21,934 nt of DNA from JANWHF01 sp036276235 (lineage in GTDB: Bacteria; Planctomycetota; Phycisphaerae; Tepidisphaerales; Tepidisphaeraceae). Made by a program: the position numbers and the translations under genes. The number at the start of each line of letters is the position of its first letter. Within the stretch, counting starts at the first letter, position 1. This document shows, in pieces, positions 6,898 to 14,686 of the stretch. The notes beneath the pieces are model-generated. The model did no database searches, had not been told where the DNA came from, and worked only from the letters and a program-made list of their open reading frames with translations. Where the stretch lies: assembly GCA_036276235.1 (NCBI GenBank), contig DATBDZ010000455.1, positions 1 through 21,934 on the forward strand. The letters run 5' to 3'.

Positions 6898-6927
6898 TTG
6901 ACATGCGGCCTACCCGTCCATTACTGT
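6898..6927 (+). promoter_or_regulatory. Candidate sigma-70 type promoter for pepP-accB-accC
   Basis: A consensus -35 box TTGACA (6898-6903) is followed after 18 bp by TACTGT (6922-6927), which keeps the key first TA and last T of a -10 box. It lies about 40 bp upstream of the pepP start. The -10 match is only partial. Confidence 0.35.
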
Positions 6928-6964
6928 CACCCGGACGCTATTCAAGCGTTTCAGGGAAGACAGG

Positions 6965-8122
6965 ATGCAGACCAAACCCGTTGTCAGCCGCGCCAAGGCG
7001 TATCTTAAGGTTCGCCAGAAGAATGTGCGCGACGCGATGAAGCACCTCAAACTCGACGCGTTGCTGCTTACCCATCCGCCGGATGTGTCGTATCTGACCA
7101 ATTTCACCGGCGATAGCTCGGTCGGCCTGATCACCGAGAAGGATTTCCTTTTCGTCACCGATTTCCGCTACAAGGAACAGGTGGAGCTTGAGGCCGGTTG
7201 GCTCAAGAGCACCATCCGCGATGGGAAGATGGAAGAGGCGTTGGGGAAAGTACTTAACGAAGCCGACGTCACCCGCATCGGCTTTGAAGCCAACTTCACC
7301 AGCTTCGGCCAGATCAACGCGATTGATCGCGCGATCAAGGAAATCCGGGAGAAGGATTCCAAGGCTTCCAAAGCACCAGTTGAATTGGTGCCGCTCGAAG
7401 ACGTCATGACCAAAATCCGCATGGTCAAGGACGATCATGAGATCGATCTGATCCGCAAATCGGTCGGCATCGCCGAGGAGGCATTTGACGCGATTCGTAG
7501 CGAAATCAAGGCGGGGCTGACCGAAAACCATCTCGCCGGCCTTCTTACGCTTGAGCTTCGATCGCGCGGCGCCAGCGATTCCAGCTTCCCCGCAATCGTG
7601 GCGGCGGCGGCGAATAGCTCCCTGCCGCATTACCGGCCCAGCGAAAGCCTCGTTCAGCGCGACCAGCCGCTGCTGATCGATTGGGGCGCGCTATACAAAG
7701 GGTATTGCAGCGACCTAACTCGGACGCTTTCGGTTGGCCGCGTGAGCGCCAAGATCAAGCAGATTTACAAGATCGTGCTGGATGCGCAAACGGCGGCGAT
7801 CAAGTTTCTTCGTCCGGGCGTGACGACGCTGCAAGCCGATCGCGTGGCACGGGATGTCATTACGGATGCGGGCTTTGGCGATCAGTTTGGCCATGGGCTC
7901 GGCCATGGGATTGGCCGCGAGATTCATGAGTTGCCGCGCATGTCCAAGTACAAGGTTACCGAGGAGGAGCTTCGTCCGGGCATGATCGTTACCGTCGAGC
8001 CGGGCATTTATCTGCCGGGCGAGGGAGGCGTGCGGATCGAAGACGATGTGCTGATCACCCACTCCGGCTGCGAGGTGCTGTCGAGCCTCGATCGGAGCTT
8101 TGAGGGCTGTCATCTTGAGTGA
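6965..8122 (+). CDS. pepP: Xaa-Pro peptidase, M24 family
   Basis: The protein has 385 aa and is a cytoplasmic dinuclear metallopeptidase that releases the residue before a proline, either from peptides (PepP) or from dipeptides (PepQ). The N-terminal creatinase-like domain spans about residues 1-140. In the C-terminal pita-bread domain all five metal ligands are present: Asp239 and Asp250 (DWGALYKGYCSDLTRT), His314 (GHGLGHGIG), Glu345 (VEPGIYLPGEGG) and Glu359 (RIEDD). ATG 6965 follows an AGGGAAGACAGG stretch. The gene overlaps accB by 8 bp and so heads the pepP-accB-accC operon, an arrangement seen in many bacteria. Whether it is PepP or PepQ is not settled by sequence alone; the length and N domain favour an aminopeptidase P-like enzyme. 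Confidence 0.92.
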   Translation: MQTKPVVSRAKAYLKVRQKNVRDAMKHLKLDALLLTHPPDVSYLTNFTGDSSVGLITEKDFLFVTDFRYKEQVELEAGWLKSTIRDGKMEEALGKVLNEADVTRIGFEANFTSFGQINAIDRAIKEIREKDSKASKAPVELVPLEDVMTKIRMVKDDHEIDLIRKSVGIAEEAFDAIRSEIKAGLTENHLAGLLTLELRSRGASDSSFPAIVAAAANSSLPHYRPSESLVQRDQPLLIDWGALYKGYCSDLTRTLSVGRVSAKIKQIYKIVLDAQTAAIKFLRPGVTTLQADRVARDVITDAGFGDQFGHGLGHGIGREIHELPRMSKYKVTEEELRPGMIVTVEPGIYLPGEGGVRIEDDVLITHSGCEVLSSLDRSFEGCHLE

Positions 8123-8654
8123 AAAGCGAAAGAGCAAAAAACAACCGTTGCCGCAACCGGCCGGCGGGCCGATGGACGTTCGCCTGCTGGAGCAGATCGT
8201 CAAGCTGATGGCGGCGAATGAGCTGAGCGTCGTTGACGTGCGCGACGGTCAAAAGCGGATCATGATGCGGCGGGGGCCCGAGCCGGCGCCGGCCATGACA
8301 ATGATGCCGCAGTACGCGGCGCCGATGGCCGCGGGTTCCAATACATCCAGCGCCGCGAATTCGGCCAGCGCCGGCGCGCCGCCAGCCGCTCCCGACGAAG
8401 ACGCCAATCTCCAGCGAATCAAAAGCCCGATGGTCGGCACCTTCTATGCCGCCCCCGCGAAAGGCGCGAAGCCTTTCGTCACGGTTGGCTCGCGCGTGGA
8501 TGAGGAAACCGACGTCTGCATCGTCGAGGCGATGAAAGTCTTCAACAACATCAAGCCCGAATCCGGCATCAAAGGCACGATCGCCAAAATCCTCGTCCAG
8601 GACGGCCAACCAGTCGAATTCGGGCAAACGCTGTTTTTGGTCAAAGCGGAATAG
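8115..8654 (+). CDS. accB: Biotin carboxyl carrier protein of acetyl-CoA carboxylase
   Basis: The protein has 179 aa from TTG 8115. That start is chosen because GAGGG at 8102-8106 is 8 bases upstream; TTG 8100 and ATG 8172 are alternatives. The order is a helical N-terminal domain (MDVRLLEQIVKLMAANELS), an Ala/Pro/Ser-rich flexible linker (about residues 55-95), then the biotinyl domain with SPMVGTFYAAPAKGAKPFV and the attachment motif EAMKVF, where Lys141 carries biotin. The thumb segment typical of acetyl-CoA carboxylase carriers (YAAPAKGAKPF) is present. The protein carries carboxybiotin from biotin carboxylase (AccC, next gene) to the carboxyltransferase for malonyl-CoA synthesis. Translation is likely coupled to pepP through the 8-bp overlap. 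Confidence 0.95.
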   Translation: MSEKRKSKKQPLPQPAGGPMDVRLLEQIVKLMAANELSVVDVRDGQKRIMMRRGPEPAPAMTMMPQYAAPMAAGSNTSSAANSASAGAPPAAPDEDANLQRIKSPMVGTFYAAPAKGAKPFVTVGSRVDEETDVCIVEAMKVFNNIKPESGIKGTIAKILVQDGQPVEFGQTLFLVKAE

Positions 8655-8663
8655 GCGGAATAG

Positions 8664-8828
8664 TTGCCAGTTGCCAGTTGTCAGTTGCCAGTGAGGACAA
8701 ACGAGTTGCCAGTTACCGGTTGCCAGTTGCCAGTGAAGAAGGCACGCGATTCCGATTCCCCACTGGTAACTGGTAACTGGCAACTGGCAACTTATCCCTA
8801 CTGGCAACTGGCAACTGGCAACTGTTAC
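8664..8828. repeat. TTGCCAG heptamer array in two opposing arms, between accB and accC
   Basis: The left arm (8664-8691 and 8706-8733) holds eight head-to-tail heptamers: TTGCCAG with variants TTGTCAG and TTACCGG. The right arm (8763-8790 and 8801-8828) holds eight heptamers in the complementary orientation: CTGGCAA with variants CTGGTAA and CTGTTAC. The arms can fold into one long stem around a loop of about 30 bases. The array fills almost the entire accB-accC gap and ends 4 bp before the accC ATG. Translations of it give Gln-Leu-Pro-Val or Asn-Trp-Gln-Leu repeats that are not real proteins. Confidence 0.9.
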
Positions 8829-8832
8829 CACC

Positions 8833-10179
8833 ATGTTTTCCAAGATCCTCATAGCCAATCGCGGTGAAATTGCTTTGCGGATTATCCGCGCTTGCCGCGA
8901 GCTGGGGATTCAGACGGCGGTCGTCTATTCGACCGCGGACCGCGATGCGGCGTACTTGCAGCTTGCCGACCAGGCGATCTGCATCGGCGATCCGCCGCCG
9001 GCTTCCAGTTATCTCAATATTCCGGCGATCATTTCCGCGGCGGAAATCTCCGATGTGCAGGCGATCCATCCGGGCTACGGGTTTCTCGCGGAGAACGCGC
9101 ATTTCGCGGAAGTTTGCCGAAGCTGCAAGATCGAGTTCATCGGCCCGCCGGTCAGCGCGATGGCCGCTGTTGGCGATAAAGTCGCATGCAAAAAGCTGGC
9201 GCGCAAGGCAAAGGTGCCGACCGTTCCCGGCAGCGATGGGGCTGTCGATGATGAAAAGATGGCGCTGCGGATCGCGCGCGAGATCGGATATCCGGTCATC
9301 ATCAAAGCGGCAGCAGGGGGCGGTGGCCGCGGGATGCGCGTTGCGCATAACGATGTTTCGCTCCAAGCCGGCCTTCGTCAGGCGCAGGCGGAAGCCGAGA
9401 ACGCGTTTAAAGATTCGACCGTCTACATCGAAAAATACGTCGAGTATGGCCGCCATGTCGAAGTGCAGATCATCGGCGATTCGCACGGCAACATCGTGCA
9501 TCTGTGGGATCGCGATTGCTCGATGCAGCGGCGGCATCAAAAGCTCGTCGAAGAATCGCCCTCGCCGGTCCTCAAGCCGAAAGTGCGGGAGGCGCTGTGT
9601 CAGTCGGCGGTGCGCCTGGTGAAAGCCGCCGGCTATCAAAATGCGGGGACGGTTGAATATCTGGTCGACCGCGATCAGAACTTTTACCTGCTGGAAGTGA
9701 ACGCGCGCATTCAGGTGGAGCACCCGGTGACGGAGCAAGTTACCGGGATTGATCTGATCAAAGAGCAGATTCGCGTGGCGGCGGGGGAGAAGCTTTCATT
9801 CACGCAGGAAAAGGTTCCGCAAATCGGCCATGCGATCGAAGTACGCATCAATGCCGAGGATCCCGAGCGCAATTTCGCGCCGTCGCCGGGGCTGATTCAG
9901 GAGCTTCGCCTGCCGGGCGGGCCGGGCGTGCGGCTCGATACGCACGTTTATGCCGGTTATCGCATCCCGCCCAATTACGACAGCATGGTGGCCAAGCTCA
10001 TCGTGCATCGACCCACCCGCGAGCAGGCCATCGCCACCATGCGGCGAGCGCTTTCGGAATTCCACATTGCCCCGATCAAAACGACGGTTCCGCTTTTAAT
10101 GCAGATCATGGACAATCAGAAATTCCAGGCTGGGGACGTTGATACCGGCTTTATCGAGCGCGTGATGCTCTCCCGATAG
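8833..10179 (+). CDS. accC: Biotin carboxylase subunit of acetyl-CoA carboxylase
   Basis: The protein has 448 aa, the normal family length. It carboxylates the biotin on AccB with bicarbonate and ATP. The N-terminal pre-ATP-grasp domain starts KILIANRGEIALRIIRAC. The ATP-grasp domain has the glycine-rich loop AAAGGGGRGM (about residues 159-168), EKYVEYGRHVEVQIIGD, and DRDCSMQRRHQKLVEESPSP. The Mg/bicarbonate site EVNARIQVEHPVTEQ is intact, and the biotin carboxylase C domain follows (GHAIEVRINAEDP). ATG 8833 is fixed by homology, yet no Shine-Dalgarno is visible because the heptamer array runs up to the start; ribosome loading may depend on the fold of the array or on coupling. The carboxyltransferase genes are not in this window. 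Confidence 0.97.
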   Translation: MFSKILIANRGEIALRIIRACRELGIQTAVVYSTADRDAAYLQLADQAICIGDPPPASSYLNIPAIISAAEISDVQAIHPGYGFLAENAHFAEVCRSCKIEFIGPPVSAMAAVGDKVACKKLARKAKVPTVPGSDGAVDDEKMALRIAREIGYPVIIKAAAGGGGRGMRVAHNDVSLQAGLRQAQAEAENAFKDSTVYIEKYVEYGRHVEVQIIGDSHGNIVHLWDRDCSMQRRHQKLVEESPSPVLKPKVREALCQSAVRLVKAAGYQNAGTVEYLVDRDQNFYLLEVNARIQVEHPVTEQVTGIDLIKEQIRVAAGEKLSFTQEKVPQIGHAIEVRINAEDPERNFAPSPGLIQELRLPGGPGVRLDTHVYAGYRIPPNYDSMVAKLIVHRPTREQAIATMRRALSEFHIAPIKTTVPLLMQIMDNQKFQAGDVDTGFIERVMLSR

Positions 10180-10192
10180 GCGATTATTTCCT

Positions 10193-10211
10193 GCCGCCTA
10201 TGGCCGGCGGC
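10193..10211 (+). terminator. GC-rich hairpin after accC
   Basis: GCCGCC (10193-10198) pairs with GGCGGC (10206-10211) around a 7-base loop, 13 bp after the accC stop. There is no T-tract, so termination here is only a suggestion. Confidence 0.3.
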
Positions 10212-10321
10212 GCGAATCCAGTGCTACACTATGGGTAGTGGGAACTGCTTTCGGAGCGGCTTTTGTTCTCAAGCCTTCTCATCAACGTCTCATCTGCCCG
10301 TTGATAAAGTGTTAAGCCGGT

Positions 10322-11272
10322 ATGAGCGTTCGCGTAATAGGAGTACCGTCAGTAAACTCCAGGGGACGCAGCGAGTTGGACCGCGCGGGAGATCAATCAG
10401 TGTCGTCATCATCCGGGGAAAATGCCGCCTTGCCTCCCTCTTTGTTTGGATACGATGTGATCTCCGCCCTCGGCCACGGTGCGGCCAGCAAGATTTACGT
10501 CGTCAGCGACCCCACCGGCCAGATTTACGCCCTCAAGCATGTGGTCCGCGAAACGGACAAACACGATCGCTACATCGAACAGTTGACCAACGAATACGAA
10601 ATCGGCCGCAAGTTTCAGCACCAGTCGCTGCGAAAAATCATCGACCTCAAACTCAAGCGCCCCATCAAGATGGGCAGACCGACCGAGGCGGCTCTGGTCA
10701 TGGAGTTGATCGATGGCACGCCGCTCGATGAAAAGCCGCCCTCAAGCTTGCGGTCGATCTTCGCGATCTTCAAGCAGGTCGGCGAAGCGCTTTCGGTCAT
10801 TCATCATCAGCACTATGTGCATTGCGATGTGAAGCCGCACAACATCATGCGATGCACGGATGACACGATCAAGATGATCGACTTCGGCCAGACCTGCGCG
10901 ATCGGCACGGAAAAGGCGCGCGTGCAGGGGACGCCCGACTACATCGCCCCTGAGCAGGTCAAGTGCAAGCCGGTGGATGTGCGAACCGATCTGTACAACT
11001 ACGGCGCGACACTTTATTGGGCGCTCACCGGCCGCCGCGTGCCGACTTACATCACCGTCGAAAAAACGCAGCGGCATATCGTCAAAAAGCAGGAATTCCC
11101 CACGCCAAGCGATCTCAACCCCGGCGTCCCCAAATCACTTTCCGAGCTGGCGATGAAGTGCCTTCGCTACTACCCCGAAGATCGGCCCGTCAACATCGCC
11201 ACAGTTCTGCACACACTGGACATGAGCGAAACCGAAGTGACAATGAACCGCGGTCAGCCTCAAACCGCTTGA
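10322..11272 (+). CDS. Cytosolic Ser/Thr protein kinase, non-RD type
   Basis: The protein has 316 aa. The kinase domain begins near residue 43 after a Ser-rich leader. Visible elements are the glycine loop LGHGAASKIYVV, the ATP lysine Lys72 (YALKHV), a Glu in the alphaC helix (YEIGRKF), the catalytic loop HYVHCDVKPHNIM with Asp169 and Asn174, the metal-binding DFG at 187-189, and APE-like IAPEQ at 209-212. The subdomain IX Asp is in RTDLYNYGATLYWALTG. The HRD arginine is replaced by Cys168, which makes it a non-RD kinase, likely not switched by activation-loop phosphorylation. There is no membrane helix and no PASTA or other sensor domain. Family membership is firm; substrates are unknown. 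The start at ATG 10322 has no clear Shine-Dalgarno. Confidence 0.9.
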   Translation: MSVRVIGVPSVNSRGRSELDRAGDQSVSSSSGENAALPPSLFGYDVISALGHGAASKIYVVSDPTGQIYALKHVVRETDKHDRYIEQLTNEYEIGRKFQHQSLRKIIDLKLKRPIKMGRPTEAALVMELIDGTPLDEKPPSSLRSIFAIFKQVGEALSVIHHQHYVHCDVKPHNIMRCTDDTIKMIDFGQTCAIGTEKARVQGTPDYIAPEQVKCKPVDVRTDLYNYGATLYWALTGRRVPTYITVEKTQRHIVKKQEFPTPSDLNPGVPKSLSELAMKCLRYYPEDRPVNIATVLHTLDMSETEVTMNRGQPQTA

Positions 11273-11304
11273 GGCTTGTTTGGTCGCGTAAACGACTGGT
11301 GTTC

Positions 11305-11464
11305 GTAGGGGCGAACTTTATGTTCGCCTTATGTCGCTTGCGCGGTTGACACGGGCGAACATAGAGTTCGCCCCTACAAATCGCGCGTCCCGTAGGGGTG
11401 AACCTTGTGTTCACCCATGCCGCTCGCGCGGACGAAACAGGGCGAAGACAAGCTTCGCCCCTAC
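11305..11464. repeat. Duplicated double-hairpin palindromic element (two copies of about 73 bp)
   Basis: Copy 1 is 11305-11377 and copy 2 is 11392-11464. Each starts GTAGGGG and ends CCCCTAC and contains two short hairpins: GGGGCGAAC/GTTCGCC and GGGCGAAC/GTTCGCCC in copy 1, GGGGTGAAC/GTTCACCC and GGGCGAAG/CTTCGCCC in copy 2. The linkers are also alike (ATGTCGCTTGCGCGG and ATGCCGCTCGCGCGG). This resembles REP/BIME-type extragenic palindromes. It fills the gap between the kinase and aminopeptidase genes, ending next to the GGAG ribosome binding site of the latter. Confidence 0.85.
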
Positions 11465-11474
11465 GGAGCCATTC

Positions 11475-12593
11475 ATGACCGATCCCAGGATCGATAAGCT
11501 TGCTGATGTTCTGGTGAATTATTCCTGTGCCGCCAAGAGTGGGCAGAATCTCCTTCTGGAAGCGATCGACGTTCCGCACGAATTCACAAGTGCGGTCGTG
11601 CGCGCCGCTGCCGCCGCCGGCGCGCGGCCACATGTGCTGCTCAAGAGCAATCAGGTGCAGCGCGCCCTGATGATGTGCGCCACCCGCGAGCAATGGCAAA
11701 CGATCGCCGAGATCGAAAAAACGCAGATGGAGAAGATGCAGTGCTACATCGGCGCGCGCGGCAATCCGAATGTCTCTGAGCTATCCGATGTCCCCTCCGA
11801 CAAGCAGGCCATTTACGAAGACACCATCTGGAACGGCGTTCACCGCGACATCCGTATCCGCAAGACGCGCTGGGTCGTGATGCGCTGGCCAAGCCCCTCG
11901 ATGGCGCAGATGGCGGAGATGAGCACCGAAGCCTTTGAGGATTTCTTCTTCAAGGTGTGCACGCTCGATTATGCGAAGATGAGCCGCGCGATGGATCCGC
12001 TGCAGCAGCTCATGATGAAGACCGACAAGGTGCGGCTCAAAGGGCCCAGCGACACCGATCTGACATTCTCCATCAAAGGCATCCCCGCCAAAAAGTGCGA
12101 GGGACGATCCAACCTCCCCGACGGCGAATGCTTCACCGCGCCCGTGCGCACCAGCGTGAATGGTGTCATTCACTTCAATGCCCCGACGATCTATCGCGGC
12201 GTCACCCACAACGACATCCGCCTGACCTTCAAAGACGGCAAAGTCGTCGATGCCACCAGCACCGACACGAAGCGCCTCAACGAAGTGCTCAACGCGGATG
12301 AAGGCGCGCGTTACATCGGCGAGTTTGCGATCGGCTTCAATCCGTATTGCATCAAGCCGATGAAGGATATTTTGTTCGATGAAAAGATCGCCGGCAGCAT
12401 CCACTTCACGCCGGGCAACGCCTACGAGGACGCCTCCAACGGCAACAAAAGCTCGATCCACTGGGACATGGTCCTCATGCAAACCCCCGAAGTCGGCGGG
12501 GGGGAGATCTGGTTCGACGGGAAATTGATCCGCAAGGATGGGAGATTTGTGCTGCCGGAACTGCAGCCGTTGAATCCGGAGAATCTGAAGTAG
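11475..12593 (+). CDS. M29-family aminopeptidase
   Basis: The protein has 372 aa. ATG 11475 is chosen because GGAG at 11465-11468 is 6 bases upstream; the frame upstream runs through the palindromic repeat. The metal ligands of the M29 (AmpS/AmpT, thermophilic metalloprotease) family are all recognisable: Glu218 (NLPDGECFTAP), Glu283 (IGEFAIGFN), His310 (IHFTPGNAY, with the conserved Tyr just after), and His329 and Asp331 (SSIHWDMVL). These dinuclear enzymes remove N-terminal residues from peptides in the cytoplasm, usually as dimers. The stop is 3 bp before the symporter start, so the two are probably co-transcribed; the pair could link peptide breakdown with solute uptake, which is only inference. 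Confidence 0.92.
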   Translation: MTDPRIDKLADVLVNYSCAAKSGQNLLLEAIDVPHEFTSAVVRAAAAAGARPHVLLKSNQVQRALMMCATREQWQTIAEIEKTQMEKMQCYIGARGNPNVSELSDVPSDKQAIYEDTIWNGVHRDIRIRKTRWVVMRWPSPSMAQMAEMSTEAFEDFFFKVCTLDYAKMSRAMDPLQQLMMKTDKVRLKGPSDTDLTFSIKGIPAKKCEGRSNLPDGECFTAPVRTSVNGVIHFNAPTIYRGVTHNDIRLTFKDGKVVDATSTDTKRLNEVLNADEGARYIGEFAIGFNPYCIKPMKDILFDEKIAGSIHFTPGNAYEDASNGNKSSIHWDMVLMQTPEVGGGEIWFDGKLIRKDGRFVLPELQPLNPENLK

Positions 12594-12596
12594 TTC

Positions 12597-14429
12597 ATGT
12601 TCAAAATGACGCCCTGGGACTGGTTGATCATCGGACTTTACGTCCTGATCTGCCTCGGCGTCTCCTTCTTTCTCAAGCGCCGCGGAACGCGTCACGGGCT
12701 CAGCTCCTACGTCGTCTCCGATCGCAGCATGCCCTGGTGGATTCTGGGGACTTCGATGGTGGCGACGACTTTTGCCGCCGAGACTCCGCTGCTGATTTCC
12801 AGCTGGACTTACGAATCCGGCATCAGCCGCAATTGGGAGTGGTGGTGTTTGCTGCCGGGGGCGATGCTCACGACGTTTCTCTTTGCCCGCCTGTGGCGGA
12901 GGACTGAAGTCCTCACCGACGCCGAGTATGTCACGCTCCGCTATTCAGGAACCGAGGCCAAAGTCCTGCGCGGGTTTCGCGCGCTCTACATGTTTCTGTT
13001 CATCAACACCTTCATGATCGGCGGACAATTCTGGGTGAGCGGGACGATCGGCACCGCTGTCCTGGGGATCAGCAAGGACAGCGCGCATTACAATCTGGCG
13101 CGCGTGGTGATTCCGCTGATATGTGCCGCCGTCGCGATGACTTCATCGTCTCTTGCCGGCATCAGCGGAATTCTCGTTACCGATTTCATTCTGTTCATTC
13201 TTAAACTTTTCGCGGCGATCATCATCTGCATTTATGCCCTCAAGCAGCCGGCGGTCGGGGGGCTCCATGGATTGGTGAGTCAGCTTTCGGATAACCGGCC
13301 GGGATTTCTGACGGTGATGCCGGAACATCTGCTCACCAGCGGCGCGCAGATCGGCTTGCTCACCGTAGCGATCTATCTTTCAACGCGCTGGTGGATTCAG
13401 GTCTACGGCGGCGCAGAGCCGGGCGGCGGAACGTACGTCGCGCAGCGCATGCTCGCGGCAAAATCTGAAAAGCATTCGTTCTACGCCACGCTCTGGTTCA
13501 ACATCGCGTTTTACGCGGTGCGGCCATGGCCCTGGATTCTCACCGGCCTGGCCTGCATCCTGATTTTTCCCCACGCCGCCAAGGGAGAGGTGGCGTACAT
13601 CCAATGCATCGACTTCGTTCCCGCCGGCCTTAAAGGTCTGGTGCTCGCCGGATTCTTCGCCGCGCTGATGGCGATCGACACCCGCCTGAACCTGGGCGCG
13701 GCTTATTTTGTCAATGACTTCTACCGACCGTATCTGGTTTCCAATCGAGACGATCTCCACTACGTTTTCGTTTCGCGCCTCGCGACCTGCGGGCAGGTTC
13801 TTCTCGGTCTTATTTATGCGCTGGCGGTCAATCGCGTAAAGACAGCGTTCTATCTCACCACCGCCATCGGTTCCGGCGCCGGATTGGTTTACGCATTGCG
13901 CTGGTATTGGTGGCGAGTCAGCGCCTGGTCGGAAATTGCCGCCCTGACGGCAGCGCTGGTTAACGCCGCGATTTTCCGCTTCGTCATCTATCCCACCGAA
14001 ACGCAGTTCAACGATCATGGCCTGCAGATTCTTCTCTTCTCCGGCATTGCGGTGACCAGCGTCTGGCTCATCGTTACGCTTCTGACGCCGCCATCAAATC
14101 ATGAGCAGCTCCGGATCTTTTACATGCGCGTTCGCCCCGCCGGCCCGTTCTGGGGACCGATCGCCCGCGAAGTGGCAAAGGACATCGGGCCGATCGATCC
14201 CGGCTATAGCATCGCGCGCGGCTTAATCGCCTGGGTCTGCGCAACCGGCATGGTGCTGTGCGTCCTATTCGGAAGCGGCAAGCTTCTGCTAGGGCAGCCG
14301 ATGATCGGGGCAATCCTTCTGCTGATCGCCACGTTCCTGTGCGGCATTGTTCTGCTCTCGATGCGAAGAACGGTGGTCGCTCAGCCCGAACCAGTGACGT
14401 CCACAGACGGGTGTGGGGATGCGTATTGA
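12597..14429 (+). CDS. Sodium:solute symporter (SSS) family transporter
   Basis: The protein has 610 aa and is an inner-membrane, LeuT-fold transporter that couples Na+ entry to uptake of a solute. Many hydrophobic segments run from WDWLIIGLYVLICLGVSFFL to IGAILLLIATFLCGIVLLS. The conserved SSS region is present as SSYVVSDRSMPWWILGTSMV near TM2 and the QRMLAAKSEKHS cytoplasmic loop after GGAEPGGGTYVA. The C-terminal extension has further membrane segments beyond the usual 13. The substrate cannot be read; sugars, sialic acid, amino acids and nucleosides are all transported by relatives. The start ATG 12597 is 3 bp after the aminopeptidase stop with no good Shine-Dalgarno; ATG 12606 is an alternative. 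Confidence 0.88.
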   Translation: MFKMTPWDWLIIGLYVLICLGVSFFLKRRGTRHGLSSYVVSDRSMPWWILGTSMVATTFAAETPLLISSWTYESGISRNWEWWCLLPGAMLTTFLFARLWRRTEVLTDAEYVTLRYSGTEAKVLRGFRALYMFLFINTFMIGGQFWVSGTIGTAVLGISKDSAHYNLARVVIPLICAAVAMTSSSLAGISGILVTDFILFILKLFAAIIICIYALKQPAVGGLHGLVSQLSDNRPGFLTVMPEHLLTSGAQIGLLTVAIYLSTRWWIQVYGGAEPGGGTYVAQRMLAAKSEKHSFYATLWFNIAFYAVRPWPWILTGLACILIFPHAAKGEVAYIQCIDFVPAGLKGLVLAGFFAALMAIDTRLNLGAAYFVNDFYRPYLVSNRDDLHYVFVSRLATCGQVLLGLIYALAVNRVKTAFYLTTAIGSGAGLVYALRWYWWRVSAWSEIAALTAALVNAAIFRFVIYPTETQFNDHGLQILLFSGIAVTSVWLIVTLLTPPSNHEQLRIFYMRVRPAGPFWGPIAREVAKDIGPIDPGYSIARGLIAWVCATGMVLCVLFGSGKLLLGQPMIGAILLLIATFLCGIVLLSMRRTVVAQPEPVTSTDGCGDAY

Positions 14430-14467
14430 CGATTTTTGTGTAAGTGGAAATCCTTGAGCTCGAATAC

Positions 14468-14545
14468 TGTCATGCTGAGGTACTCCGAAGCATCTGGCCG
14501 GATCGCGCGAGATGGCCAGATGCTTCGGAGTACCTCAGCATGACA
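14468..14545. repeat. Perfect 32-bp inverted repeat
   Basis: The left arm 14468-14499 (begins TGTCATGCTGAGGTACTCCG and ends ATCTGGCC) is the exact reverse complement of the right arm 14514-14545, around a 14-base loop. The sequence type (GTCATGCTGAG...CATCTGG) is known to me as a dispersed palindrome in many bacterial genomes. It lies 39 bp after the symporter stop. No T-tract follows, so it is more likely a mobile REP/MITE-like repeat than a dedicated terminator. Confidence 0.92.
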
Positions 14546-14653
14546 ATTCCTTGCGCCCTAATTACGACAAAAGCCTGAGCATCAATCTTAGGTCTTACCT
14601 TCGTCCCTCCGTCCCTCTCCCCAACTCATTCCCTTTCCATTCGCTGAAAGCTA

Positions 14654-14683
14654 CCATCCGCCCCCAACACTCGGAGCGGATGG
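14654..14683 (+). promoter_or_regulatory. Inverted repeat over the ribosome binding site of the glycosyltransferase gene
   Basis: CCATCCGC (14654-14661) pairs perfectly with GCGGATGG (14676-14683). The GGAG Shine-Dalgarno (14673-14676) sits at the loop end and the ATG is 3 bases after the stem. In RNA this hairpin could hide the ribosome binding site; it may also be chance. Confidence 0.3.
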
Positions 14684-14686
14684 CGA

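Noticed and set aside
6938..7630. 230-residue minus-strand frame opposite pepP
   Set aside because: Antisense shadow of a confidently identified peptidase gene.
8664..8828. Possible CRISPR array or plasmid iterons
   Set aside because: Units are 7 bp with no spacers, no cas genes and no replication gene; the two arms face each other.
8055..8858. Long minus-strand frame rich in Gln-Leu-Pro-Val and Asn-Trp-Gln-Leu repeats
   Set aside because: It is the translation of the TTGCCAG heptamers plus the antisense of accB; no start signal or family similarity.
11781..12695. 304-residue minus-strand frame opposite the M29 aminopeptidase gene
   Set aside because: Antisense shadow; the plus-strand gene has all catalytic residues.
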